64,000 bases of DNA, taken from Lottia gigantea. Its lineage: Eukaryota; Mollusca; Gastropoda; Lottiidae. The stretch is taken from assembly GCF_000327385.1 (NCBI RefSeq), contig NW_008708400.1, positions 6,987,105 to 7,051,104 on the forward strand. The letters run 5' to 3'. The position numbers were made by a program, and so were the translations under genes. The notes beneath the pieces are model-generated. The model saw nothing but the letters and a program-made list of their open reading frames with translations. It was not told where the DNA came from and searched no databases. Shown here piece after piece: positions 22,001-32,724 of this stretch (positions within the stretch are counted from its first letter, which is position 1; the number at the start of each line of letters is the position of its first letter).

Positions 22001-23621
22001 GTCGTTGACATTTAGACGACAAAACAATGTTCCTTTTATTTACCACTGTAGAAATACTGAGGGTATATATAATATTGATAAACTTTCTGGTGTGTCCTGT
22101 TCATGTCCAGTAGGTTTAATGTCACCCTCATTTACTATATGATAAAGAGCAAAATAAAACCTGCGATTTTAAACCAGAGAGACTTTTATTTTGAAAGTGA
22201 TAAAGTGACAACAATTAGACACTAATAGAAAAAGCAATTATACTTTCTCCCATTAATATTCATATACAATGGTCCGACGAGATAAAGTGTCACGTTCCTT
22301 AAAATCAAGTTGATTATGGACTACTGTACACATGATATACACGTACAAATCATGTATGATTCAATCAGGCGATAGCCAACTTCTGTTAATAAAACCTATC
22401 TGTTACTTAATGAATGAATAGCTGAATAAAGAAGAAAATCTGGCAGAAATTAACGAAGTGATGAAAATCATGTGATGAAAAATTCGAGTTTAGTTTACAA
22501 CTATAGTTCTTACATTTATCGCTAGTTATATCTCATCTTGCAGAATATTCTAGACATATAATTTATATTATCCTAGAACACGCTGACATAGCTTCAAAAT
22601 ATTCATATAACACTGATATAAAAACAAGCAAACATTATTTAGCTACAAGTTACTTAAGAATCGCTTGGACATGTAGATTTGACAAGAGGCTCCATGTTAA
22701 AAGAGATCCAGTCTTACAAATATATATTTGTTCTAGAAAGTGCTAATAGTTATGGTTCAGTTCTCCGTATCCATCCTTTCTCAAAATAAAAACTCGGTTT
22801 GTCATAATACATCCAAAATTGTCCATTGACATTTGGTGGACTTTGGGTGGCCATTCATGCTCAATACAGGTTGGGTGGCCGTTGATACAAGTGTTACTGT
22901 ATCTGCATGGAATAAATTGATAAAGCAGACTATTCAAACTTTAAAATAAGTTGTAGAAAAGCCAGTTAGACAAGTCAAAGTAACTGTATGTAACAAGCGA
23001 TCACTTTTTAGACAAAATGCGAATTGTTAACGTGAAATTTCACTTTAGGATCACTAAGCCATTAAATTGGGCACAAATGCGGAAGCAGATACAGAGAGGC
23101 TGACACATTCTAATACATGCATCCCTATATTGCAAATATTGATTTTCTCCCACAGAACACAATAAATTTACATTTTCGTCACCAGTGAAGCGATTACATT
23201 GTCTACATTTCACATATATTATACTACTAACATATGGTCTGATTTAAATCAATGACGAGATTGATTCAAATTATCAAATGCCAAGTCAGTAGCGGTACGG
23301 ATGAATTAATCCAATAAATGAATGAAAAGTTCAAAGTAACAAATTATGAGCCTGTGTAATGTGAAATGATTAGACAGTTTACATAAATAAAACAAAAGAA
23401 TGGATGAAAAACTCACCTCAAAATGTTGCTGTATTTACCAACATGAGGATTTTCCCGGGGTATTTCTGGGACAGGCTGATGTTGTTACCACCATAATCTT
23501 CAATCACAAAGTCTCCGACGGTTTTTTCATCTTTAGACGTACACACAGTAAAATAGGAACCAGCATACACCGTTGTGAAGAGTAACAGGGGGAGCAAACT
23601 CCCGTAACTCTGCACCCCCAT
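16056..23621 (-). CDS. Secreted glutathione peroxidase, selenoprotein (GPX3/5/6-like)
   Basis: Reduces hydrogen and lipid hydroperoxides with thiols, outside the cell. Coding exons: 23621-23417, 16962-16721, 16370-16056, with phases agreeing, for 253 residues. The start at 23621 gives a signal peptide (MGVQSYGSLLPLLLFTTVYA). Exon 1 ends NTATF-TGA-G; the TGA (23420-23418) is codon 68, and the next exon continues GFTHQYLQMN, matching the NVASxUGxT active site, so TGA encodes selenocysteine. The rest of the tetrad is present: GFPCNQFGHQEP (Gln about 102) and WNFEKF (Trp177, Asn178). YVRPGSGYIP and DVNGEKE are family hallmarks. A Ser/Thr-rich C-terminal tail of ~40 residues exceeds the ~226-residue human GPX3. 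The first intron is 6.45 kb. An alternative in-frame ATG at 23765 would hide the signal peptide and is less likely. Confidence 0.93.
18621..18670. repeat. Hairpin with GCCTCTGATAGCT ends
   Basis: GCCTCTGATAGCT at 18621 is perfectly complementary to AGCTATCAGAGGC ending at 18670. TTTGACA/TGTCAAA forms an inner stem. Half-copies with the same terminal motif, followed by TGTTTCGG, occur near 7300, so this is a small dispersed palindromic repeat. It lies in GPx intron 1. Confidence 0.75.
20210..20538 (-). mobile_element. hAT transposase, internally deleted relic
   Basis: The minus strand opens with MDKYLIKKDKLLDGSD, typical of the N-terminus of ZBED/KIAA-type hAT transposases. It passes within ~150 bp into a different frame reading MCESRFSTLTC, then RKRNLVLLAFNRKC and NLDVFVQRFA, the hAT C-terminal dimerisation region (SE.xFSxL…LL.I…). 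The BED finger and all catalytic Asp/Glu blocks between are missing and the two ends overlap out of frame, so this is an internal-deletion derivative of a ~600-residue transposase. AATAAA follows at its 3' end. It lies inside GPx intron 1 in the host's orientation. No terminal repeats were identified. Confidence 0.6.
20890..21345. mobile_element. Palindromic MITE with TTAA flanks
   Basis: TTAA-AGGGATTGTAAAGAAGTT at the left is mirrored by CCTCTTTACAAGACCT-TTAA at the right. The arms stay complementary for ~90 bp through a CACCATTCCAAT.(T/C)GCAAT block. TTAA duplications and an AGGG start are usual for piggyBac-like elements; assignment is by analogy. Relatives occur at 9048 and, as fragments, near 45410, 45530 and 53000. 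Confidence 0.75.
21747..21796. other. 50-base assembly gap followed by poly-G
   Basis: Fifty Ns of arbitrary length are followed by ~17 Gs. Similar poly-G/poly-C runs occur elsewhere (20078, 24910), so the true sequence here may be a longer homopolymer tract. Confidence 0.95.
22743..22925 (-). other. Unidentified cysteine-containing open frame in GPx intron 1
   Basis: The minus-strand frame contains CRYSNTCINGHPTC, an EGF-like cysteine spacing, then IEHEWPPKVHQMSMDNFG. A TTCCATGCAG acceptor-like site falls inside its 5' part, so an exon could start at 22914 (TACAGTAACACTTG). There is no matching donor or partner exon that I could see. It may be an exon of a decayed gene or transposon passenger; function unknown. 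Confidence 0.2.
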
Positions 23622-23765
23622 TGTATATAATGTAAGGTGCTCGGTAGTCGACTGACTTGTAACTGATATTGTGAAGTGTGACTCAGTTAAATATTGATTG
23701 GAATATTCTATTGTTAATATAGGGGATAAAATGTTATATTTAAATACCAATGGTAAATGGAGCAT

Positions 23766-24506
23766 GTGATAGAAAGCTAACTTTATTTTCTAAAAATGCG
23801 TCCTAGGTACATTCAGTCTCGAGAAAAATGAACCCTATTTTTGTTTCTTATATAAATTTAAATTGTTATCGCTTGAACGAACACACAATGGGTAGATTTT
23901 CTAAACTTTACAATAATAACAAACCCTGAAAGTAGAATAAATAACAAAGAAGTTTAAAAAAGTACACTTAAATGATAGGAGTTAATACTTTACAAACTAA
24001 TAACTGGATTAAGTTGAACCATAATTAGTGAATGTTCAGAATGATGAGATCACATTGATGAGTTGAACAAAAGCTCACCAATGGATAAAGAAGTGCTTCT
24101 CAGACTTCGTGATCCAAATCCCCCTTTGAGAAAATATTTCTCCATCACTCACCCTTAGCATTGTAATACATCAACCTAAAATACCAAAACCACTAAAACC
24201 GGAAACATGCATGTACAGTTTTGTTTCAAACGTAAAAGTGAGCATGTTTTGTGCACAAATTTGTATAGCTTTCGATGATTTCTTTGTCAAGCCACATGAA
24301 CAAGTGGAAGACATCAGTTCGGGAATCATTCTGAGGATCAACGTTTTCACGTTAAACCCGTTGCTCAAAATTCCCCCCACAAAATTCCCTTCTTTTGTGA
24401 ATTTATCCCCCTCCCCTCCCCCCATTTTTTTGGTAGCCCCATCTAATGCTTTGTTACCCAGACCCTTTTTTCAAACCCTTTAAGTGAACTCTCTATTGTC
24501 TATAAA
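23766..24506. other. 5' flank of the GPx gene, no other gene seen
   Basis: The upstream region of the minus-strand GPx gene. Open frames at 24171-24483 on both strands overlap each other, and neither has recognisable content. A C/T-rich tract lies at 24405-24430. Confidence 0.35.
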
Positions 24507-25560
24507 ATGCTTTGTGTCTCAAGCTTCTTTGTCTCAACCAGACTCCGGACCAACAACGTACTACGAGACCATCAGTTCAACGCCATTAAATGTCGCTACG
24601 GCCACGTTGCCACAAGGTCGCATGTCCTCATTCAATGTACTGAACTGAAACCCGCTCGTAAGCCACTGCTAGAGTACCTGGAAACCAACGGCATACCACT
24701 CACCATACAGAATGTTTTGGCTCCACCCACGGACCACTGGTATACGATAATGGAACTAGTCTTCCATTTTATAACCAAATCTGTCTTGAACAGATAGGCT
24801 AAGTTTTTATACTCAAAGTTTCATAACACTTTTAAATTATATCCAATCAATTTAACAAGTTTCATTGCAGAAACATCAGAGAACATCCTCCCCCCTTTTG
24901 TTGAAAGCTCCACCCCCCCCCCCCCCCCACCCCTTTTTTCCTCCCTCTTTTCTCACTTCCTTTTTTTTCCTTTTTTTTCAGGTCTTCTAGTTTTCCAACA
25001 GATAACAGATAATTAACCAAACCAAACCAAACCAACGACTACCATTCGACTACCAATCAACAGGAAATACCATGATCAGAGTTTGGAAGAATGAAGGAGA
25101 TCGAGTAACTCACGCCACACCATCCAGGGCCGAGTTTCACCGCCATGTCATTCGACCCGACCAGATCTGACGAAGAATCAACAACCAAACCAACAACACA
25201 GAATCATCCAATTTGAACCAATCCAACTACCAACTACTACGACTACCAACAACTACCTAGTTTGCGACATCAGCATCCTCTGGAAGCGAACGTTAACTTG
25301 TCATCTACCTACCTACCAAGCTTCTTTGTTACAAGTGGACATTCACATGACATAACCTATTGATACTTTTAATCCCCTACGTTGACAGAAGTCGATCTGT
25401 TGTAACCCTATTGTGTGAACCCATTGTCAATTTATCCCAATTAAATCTATGCCCGAAATGATTTCCTTGGTGTCTGATAAATTGTGAATCTATTAAAATA
25501 TTATGCAAATTCTTAGTTTACCCGAAATGATTAATTTAGACTGAATTAGACTTAAACCCC
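24507..25560 (+). mobile_element. LINE 3' end: ORF tail plus probable 3' UTR
   Basis: The frame to the stop at 24797 has CRYGHVATRSHVLIQCTEL followed by KPARKPLLEYL, the Cys/His-containing tail that follows reverse transcriptase in many non-LTR retrotransposons (HLLLQC…R..LL..L). After it come a poly-C tract (24910), C/T-rich sequence and a C/A-rich ACCAAACC region with many ACTACCAAC repeats to about 25330, unlike neighbouring DNA. I read this as the element's 3' UTR. The end at ~25560 is uncertain. The reverse transcriptase itself is absent (5' truncation). Confidence 0.55.
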
Positions 25561-25708
25561 GCTACAACAGGTAAGTTCACTAATGAATATATACTCATAT
25601 TGACCATTCTTTAGAACTTTAATTGTATGTTCATTCTAAGACGTAGTATCACTTTAAAATTCAAATAAGAGTGTTAAATTGTCGTTTCTCGGTTCACGCA
25701 CACATGGG

Positions 25709-26597
25709 TTGCTTTACGATGGGTTCGTTTTGCCGCATTGCCTTACATGCCGCATCGTGCCCAACTGCACAAAAACGACTTTTTAAATGAATCCAAAGGT
25801 TTCTCATAAAATCCATGGCCATTTGTTTCACATGAAACGGAATATTTTAATCTGCTTTATTTATAATTTGGACCTGTTTTTATAGTAAAATCTGGAATAA
25901 AATAAATACCAAGTACAAACGATCAGAACCGTAATACAAAATACATAAATCCATGAAACGAAACAAGACAAGTTCAATAAATAAAATCTTGGTCATAACT
26001 TGCAAGAGTTATGTCCCTCTACTGCGTGCCTATAACGTCACCCACGTGCTAGAAAAAATATCAACTTAAATGTTTGAAAGTAAAAATCTTCTGAATAGTA
26101 AATCAGAATTATCAAGCAAGGAGAAGTTTAGAATTCTCGTATTAGTTGTGCCTTATAATTCCACTGGTTCCAGATAAAAGTCGGCAGATGGAGACAAAAA
26201 TAGACGAACCTGCGATTGTTTAGAAAAAAATGACAGTTCAGACATCGGATTGATCCACAGGAAAATAAGTATTGCGGAATCTAAAACCGTGAGCGGTGAG
26301 GGTTATATTTTGAAAACTAAGTATTGTCACCATAAGAGCGAAGAGTATGCCTCTGTAAAAAGGCACAGTACGAGTCTTGAAACTATAGTTTCGACTTCCC
26401 TAACTATATGTCCAAATCATAAATAAGAAAATCGATGCGGGGCAACAGATTGAAATATTTCGTTTCATGTGAAACAAATGGCCATTCCGGATTTTATCAG
26501 AAACCTTTAATTTCGTTTTACAAGTTGTTTTTGTGCAGTTGGGCACGATGCGGCAAGTTGGGCAATGCGGCAAAACGAACCCACCGGTTACTTTATG
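25709..26597. mobile_element. ~0.9-kb DNA element with ~155-bp inverted ends
   Basis: The left arm (25709-25863) contains GGGTTCGTTTTGCCGCATTG, CCGCATCGTGCCCAACTGCA and CATTTGTTTCACATGAAAC. The right arm (26440-26597) is the inverted copy with about 85-90% identity by eye. The ~570-bp core has no ORF. It is a long-TIR non-autonomous element; the superfamily is not assignable from the ends. Confidence 0.85.
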
Positions 26598-27610
26598 ATT
26601 AAATGAACTGTAATAAGATCGTGGGCTACATGCTTTAAAATGAAAAAAAAAACAAAAGATGAACTTTGTATCTTTTCAAAGAAGAAATATGAGATTGTTT
26701 TTCTCCCGACGAAAAGAAAAAAACAGGGAAGTTTTAAACTTCACTGATGACAACTAAAAAGGAGAAAAAATTCAATTCAAGTCACAGTGACTACTAGGGC
26801 GTAACACAATCCAAGTTTAATGGCTTAAATGGGGGGTCTATGTAGATTTGAAATATGCAATTGAAAAAGACCAATTTTCTTTCTTAATAAAACTCCTCTT
26901 AAGTTTGTTCGCCTTTTCAAAAGTGGGGTATTGGTCTCATTATCCTCCATTACACTATGGCTTTAACCAGTGAGCAGTAAGATTTCTTTCATCAGGCCAA
27001 ATGTTTCGTTGTACTGGTTGTAAACAATATATATGTTTATACTCAGGATGAAAGATACCAACTGGAGTATAGATAGACAGCTATCATGTCTTCAGTCTTT
27101 CATAGTCAGTGGCCAAAATAAGTGCTTCGGAATGAAAATTATTTTGGTACCCTCAAAAGGTCTAAACCAAAGCGTCTTATTCGTTATCAAATTTGACAAA
27201 GCATTCTACAAATAATCCCCAAAGTAGAACAATGGCCTGCAAAACTTGTCAAATCAAAATATTTTAAAATTGTGACGTATAATATTGCTATTTCAGGTCT
27301 GTATCGTATTAAGAGAAGAAAATTGCCCCTATTTCTTGTGCAAAAACAACAAGAAACCGTCCATCAAGTTACAAATTTAATATGCTTAATGCAAATTTCC
27401 ATCCATTTGATGTATTGGACGATTTGACTCCAATTTACGACTTGTACATTTTCGAATGTGTACGATTTGACACCAATTACAAAGGGAAGATAACTCTAAT
27501 TTATTAAAAGGCGTCGAAATTTTTTTGTTTACATTTTTCATTCTGTTTCTCTACAAAAAGACTCTTTAGTTAACTTTCTTTATTAAACAGGCTGTAAACT
27601 ATTTATTAAA
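26598..27610. other. 5' flank of MED31
   Basis: AT-rich, with one open frame (27033-27215) that I do not recognise. It presumably holds the MED31 promoter and 5' UTR; no TATA box at a convincing distance was noted. Confidence 0.35.
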
Positions 27611-30432
27611 ATGACAGGTAAGCTAGTCTGCAAAACAGTAGATACGATGTCACGGTATTTTCCATTATCAATGATTTTAAAGGGACATTCCGCTTTTTTG
27701 TAGGTCAAAAATTTTTTTGCTCTAATTTGGGAACACTATAAAATAATAAACCAAAATCTATACAAATGTAAACCATAACTTATCTGAAAGTTTAAACTTG
27801 AAAGATCGAGCCATTAATTTTTCAACGCCAAAACTTTACATAAAACGTTATATAACCTTTTAAAGTTCATTATGTGTTTTGCAAGCTGTTAAAAAACTAC
27901 TAGGCTACACGTTATAGCCCACTGATTTGAGTAAAATAAACGACTATTTGTAGAGAAATATGTCTCCTACGTTTTCTAAACTTTTCAACCAAATATAACG
28001 AGTCATTATAAAGCCAATCACCGAAATTATGTCATACTGCTTAATTAACAATTAGTAGTAGTAATTTTAATTAACCCTTTTAAAACAAATTCAGTTTGAT
28101 CAAGTAGATATATAGATATAAATAGCATACCGCGTATTTTAGAAATATTTTCAGGTATAAATTAGGACGTTTTTGATAATGAAAATGATTTACAAAAAAA
28201 GCAGAATGGCCCTTTAAGTTTAAAAAACAACTCTGGTAGATTTATAGAATAGCTGAAAAAGTAGATTTGAATGGATTTTCATTAAATTTAAACAATTTCT
28301 CCACTTACTAATAGTTTTTATTTCTTTTATGAGCTTTATTATTTATATTAGGCCTAACTTTAAAGGGACAGTTGTGACATTTTTTTGACCAGACCGAGGT
28401 AACTAGAGTCTCAAAAACGGGAATTATTAGGTGATGCCCTTCCAGATATAGTGTTCAACAATTCCTAAATGAGTTCATAATTTGATATTGTTTATTTCAG
28501 AAACTGAAGAACAACAGAGAATCCGTTTTCAAGTTGAATTAGAATTTGTTCAGTGTTTGGCCAATCCTAATTATTTAAACTGTAAGTTATCTGTTTTTAG
28601 CTATTAGTTTATATCTAGAAATGAAATATGGTTTGTTATATTTGAACTTAAGCTATGATAGATTAGATAGCCAGCACACTACTTAAATCATCTGTGAAAT
28701 TAACCACAGGTGGAATTTACAACTCATTTTAAACAAATCAATTTTGATTGACGTTCATAATTATAATTATTAAAGTTGATAATCAACACAAAAAACTTTT
28801 AACATGCACAGTGCATAGTTTTTGATTGACGCTTCTCAAAATACAATGTAACCTCTACTTGACATGGCCTAATTATTCTGTAAATCTAGTGTATTTTAAA
28901 CAGAACAATTAAACTTATAAAAGACCGTAGCGCAATTCAATTTAAATAAACCAAAGAGGGTTTAAAATACATAATATGAAAAAAAAGAACCACTCCTAAT
29001 GTTTGGTGATAGTTTCAAAATTAAAACAGTTGCCTCATTTGCATGCATTATTCTATGTCCTTGACATGTATGACTGGAGCTGTCTTAACACATACAAACT
29101 GTCAACAAATGTCAGTGAGTTATGACCTAGAACCCTAGTTAGATCAGTGCTATGTGAACAGTGTATTAATAACCTTTAAATCTATTGCCTTCTCAAGGTA
29201 CATTGTGTCTTCAACTCAATGACCTATCAGTGCAAAGTCATAATAATCAATCAAAATATGAGAAAATATTTCTTACATTAGCTGATAACTCTTTCTACCA
29301 ACTTTAATCATTATAATGGAAGATGATTGTTTTCATAAAAGATAGTGGACCACAGCCATATACGCCCTTCACAGCATGCGGATGGTAAAAAAGAAACATC
29401 CATTTAGGTTTCATCAAAATCGGTTGAAAACTAACAGAGTAATAGCATATTCAAGATTTTGGGGCAAGGGCAATAACTCTGCTTCTAACAGCCGAAAATA
29501 GCTCAAATTTGATCTTGATCTTCGTTTTATGAATATGTATACACATACCGAATTTCATTTGATTCCGTCAAAAAATCTAGTTTTTACAAGCAAATGTTGA
29601 CCGACGGACCGACAGGAGTGCCGACAATATACGTCCACATAGAGAGATGTGGGAGTATAAAAATGAAAACTGTTTTAAGGAATCTTTCTATATATATGAA
29701 TAACGGCATTACTTTATTTCACTACTATTCTTTATACCGGTATCAGCCCCAGACAAATTTTATGCCTATTTTCTACCTAAACTTAATTGTAATAATCTAT
29801 CTATTCTTTTCAGTTTTAGCTCAGAGAGGGTATTTTAAAGATCAGTGTTTTATTAACTATTTGAAATATCTGCTATATTGGAAAGATTCTAAGTATGCCT
29901 GTTTCCTCAAGTAAGTATTGAATTTTCTTTTATTATAAATAAAAACATTTGAAATAGAATGATATTCGTTCTTTAAGTGTGTTTAAGAAAATCTACTCAC
30001 TCAGTCTCATATGTATTTAGAATCAATTATTTATAATAAAAAATTCTGTTTATACATCGATCGCCATGTATCAAACTCAATGATAAAAGTACTCCGTTAA
30101 GAGGCAGAGCTTATATTTACATTCTGTTTACACAGATATAAACCGAATGCACGTGACTGCTGTTATCCAATCAAATTGGGTGATATCGTGTATACGGGAT
30201 CAAGATATAATTATTCATATTTATTTTTGTATTTTACAGATATCCACAGTGCCTCCATTTTTTAGAATTATTACAATATGAACATTTCCGTAAAGAACTA
30301 GTGAATTCCCAGTGTTCTAAGTTTATAGATGACCAACAGTTATTACATTGGCAACATTATATGAGAAAACGTTTAGACTTATTACAAGCCCAGGCTGATA
30401 AACATTCTCAAAGTGTTAAACCAAATACGTAA
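27611..30432 (+). CDS. MED31: Mediator complex subunit 31 (MED31/Soh1)
   Basis: Part of the middle module of the Mediator complex, which links transcription factors to RNA polymerase II in the nucleus. Exons: 27611-27617, 28501-28581, 29814-29910, 30240-30432; phases agree and give 125 residues (human: 131). The conserved core is complete: FQVELEFVQCLANPNYLN, FLAQRGYFKD, INYLKYLLYWKDSKYACFLK, YPQCLHFLELLQYEHFRKEL and FIDDQQLLHWQHY. The first coding exon holds only ATGACAG (Met-Thr-G), which joins AA of exon 2 to give MTETEEQQR. Intron 1 contains a TTAA-flanked MITE and intron 2 a dispersed repeat. The gene is convergent with CENPJ. Confidence 0.96.
27677..28217. mobile_element. MITE with TTAA flanks in MED31 intron 1
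   Basis: TTAA-AGGGACATTCCGCTTTTTT at the left faces AAAAAAAGCAGAATGGCCCT-TTAA at the right, giving ~20-bp inverted ends with three mismatches and a TTAA duplication, as in piggyBac-like elements. The core is AT-rich without an ORF. Another TTTAAAGGGACAG end lies at 28363. Confidence 0.8.
29360..29625 (+). repeat. Dispersed repeat ending in TTGACCGACGGACCGACAG
   Basis: The order CATTTAGGTTTCATCAAAAT, GGGGCAAGGGCAATAACTCT, CATACCGAATTTCATTTGAT, GACCGACGGACCGACAG matches a repeat style I recall from many molluscan genomes (inference from memory). It lies in MED31 intron 2; the ORF starting at 29594 runs from it into exon 3 by chance. Confidence 0.5.
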
Positions 30433-32724
30433 CCTTAATCAATCATTAGCGTCACACATTAACTTGTCAATGAGCCTCATGTTTAAGAATTTTTTGACAA
30501 GCTATTCGAGGTAAAGGATCAAAAACATTATCAAAGTGGTAACCCAAAAAGTAGTTGTGTCATTAGCTTCAAATTTTGTACAACCAGTGGAGACTCATTG
30601 ATTCTGCCATTAAGCAAGACTTTTACCAAGATCAAAATATTAGCCAAATTTTCATATCAGCCAATAAAGTCTCATTTATCAGCAAAGAAGAATTCTTATT
30701 GTTACTATATGACATATGGCAATGCCTACCTGCATCAGCACAAATTGATGCAAAATCACTTACTGACTAATAATTCCATGGAATTTCAAAGATCTGTAAC
30801 TGTACTTATAAATCATAAAAAACGTTTAAATGGTATTTTTATTTGATTGTATGAAAATTCTATTTTGAAATGTGCTTTAAATAAGGATAACATCCAACAT
30901 AGATCTACGTTTATCCAATAACTGCCATCTGTCTGTTTATCTCTTTTCTTCCAGTTAAAATATCTCCACAATCCAATTCGACAATGACAATGTGTCAGTT
31001 GTAACCAGGGTATTTGTAATGATGTATTGAGCAGACAATTGAATTTAAATAATGTCACTTAATGACAAAAAAAGAACCTTTATGAAATTATTAATTCGAA
31101 CCAAAATAGAGAATTGTATGATCTTTGTGTGCATCTTTTGAATAAATGTACAACTATTGTTATGCCAATAGTTTGTGTAGTACAATACAGTAATTTTTCT
31201 CTCTTTGGTCTGTTATTATTTAAGTATAATTGTTTAATTAGTACAATCTATGCAATTTCTAAAGTTCCATGATTCTTTAAGGATTAAACAATGTTTGAAG
31301 AATTGATTGATGTTATTTTTAATCAACAATTTAACTAAAATCAATTGTCTTTATACTTTGAGATTGCTAATGAAAGGTTTAACCAGCAAATCAATATAAA
31401 AGACAAGACAGATATTTATTTTGCATTGAATATTGAACCTAGCATGTGGCATGGTCACAGGATATTGGGTTAAAATAAATGAGTCTCTATGACAATAAGT
31501 CTCAGACAAAGTGATGTCACAGCAACATGATGCAATACTTTTGTCACAGTAATATGGTCAAATAATCTGTGACTAGATAGAGCAGGTCCCAAGGTCTGTT
31601 CTTAACTCCTACAATTGAAAATATCTTCATTTCATAGCTCCAAAAAAATAGGAGGGGCCAAAGGGAAGTAATTTTGAACAAAACAATAGTTTATAGCAAT
31701 TTTAATCATTTCCAGTTATAAAAACCATTTTGACTAACATATTGATAATTGATACAAATAAATAATATTGAGATTATTTACAATAACATATTGGCAAAAA
31801 CAACAATTTACAATGATCTCAATCTATGTATGAAAATTTCAATAGGCTCAAGATAAAATTTGACACAAGATTAAAAAAAAACAGAAGAAAGCTGTCCATT
31901 TTTCAAGCAATTTTTATGCATTGAATGTGCAGTTTAAGCAACTATGACCTGGCTATTATATTTTAATGAACACACAGGCACTTGTGAGCATCTGAGAAAA
32001 ATATAGAGGCATTTCTGCATCGTAAAATGTTAAATGATCATGTCATGGACTAGGAAATTCAAGAAAGTCTTTGGGTATATCAAGACATGTTTTGCATTTG
32101 ACACTAAATTTCAAGGCAGTAAAGTTAAGGACGGACATTTGAAAAGATCGAACACAAAAATAGAGCACTTTATGAGAAACATTTTTTCAAGAAACTAAAA
32201 GCTAAAAATTATATTCAAAAATATAAAAGCTTTCAAATATGGAATATCTTTAAGAATTAAAAATTGAACTCTAAAATATCATCTAGCACTAGTTCATGAT
32301 TCCAACCACAATATCATAACTTAGTGGCCGTATTTCTAATATAATGTACTATGTACAAACTGACAGACTTGGAAAATAGACCTGTATCACAAGTAATTTT
32401 CAACATAATTAATGCCACATCATCCAAATTAACAATCTGTCATGACAATGTCACCAGAAAACATCTTATCTGGAGATTCTACATTTTAAAACATCTTTGA
32501 AGATGTGCTTTAGACAAGATTCTAATTGTTATTCCAATCTTGCTAATTCTGGCTCAAGAGTCAGATCAATCACTTACACAGACCCTTTTTAAAGCATGAC
32601 TTCTAGTTGGAGCAAGGCAGACAGATGGATTTGCAGGGGCATTTAAGGTAATAAGTCCCAGCAATAAGACATTCTCTTCACTGGATCATTCTTATAAAAA
32701 TCACAGTTTTCCATATTAATTCTA
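30433..32724. other. Convergent 3' ends of MED31 and CENPJ
   Basis: No coding region recognised. AATAAA on the plus strand at 30663 and 31141 could end MED31 transcripts. AATAAA on the minus strand at 31415-31420 is a candidate for CENPJ. The 2.3-kb spacer may therefore be mostly 3' UTR, possibly overlapping. Confidence 0.4.

Noticed and set aside
23418-23420. TGA read as the end of a short 67-residue protein or as a GPx pseudogene
   Set aside because: It stands at the catalytic selenocysteine position, the downstream exons are intact and in phase, and a SECIS is present.
23622-23765. Upstream in-frame ATG of GPx at 23765
   Set aside because: The extension is low-complexity and would bury a good signal peptide that begins at 23621.
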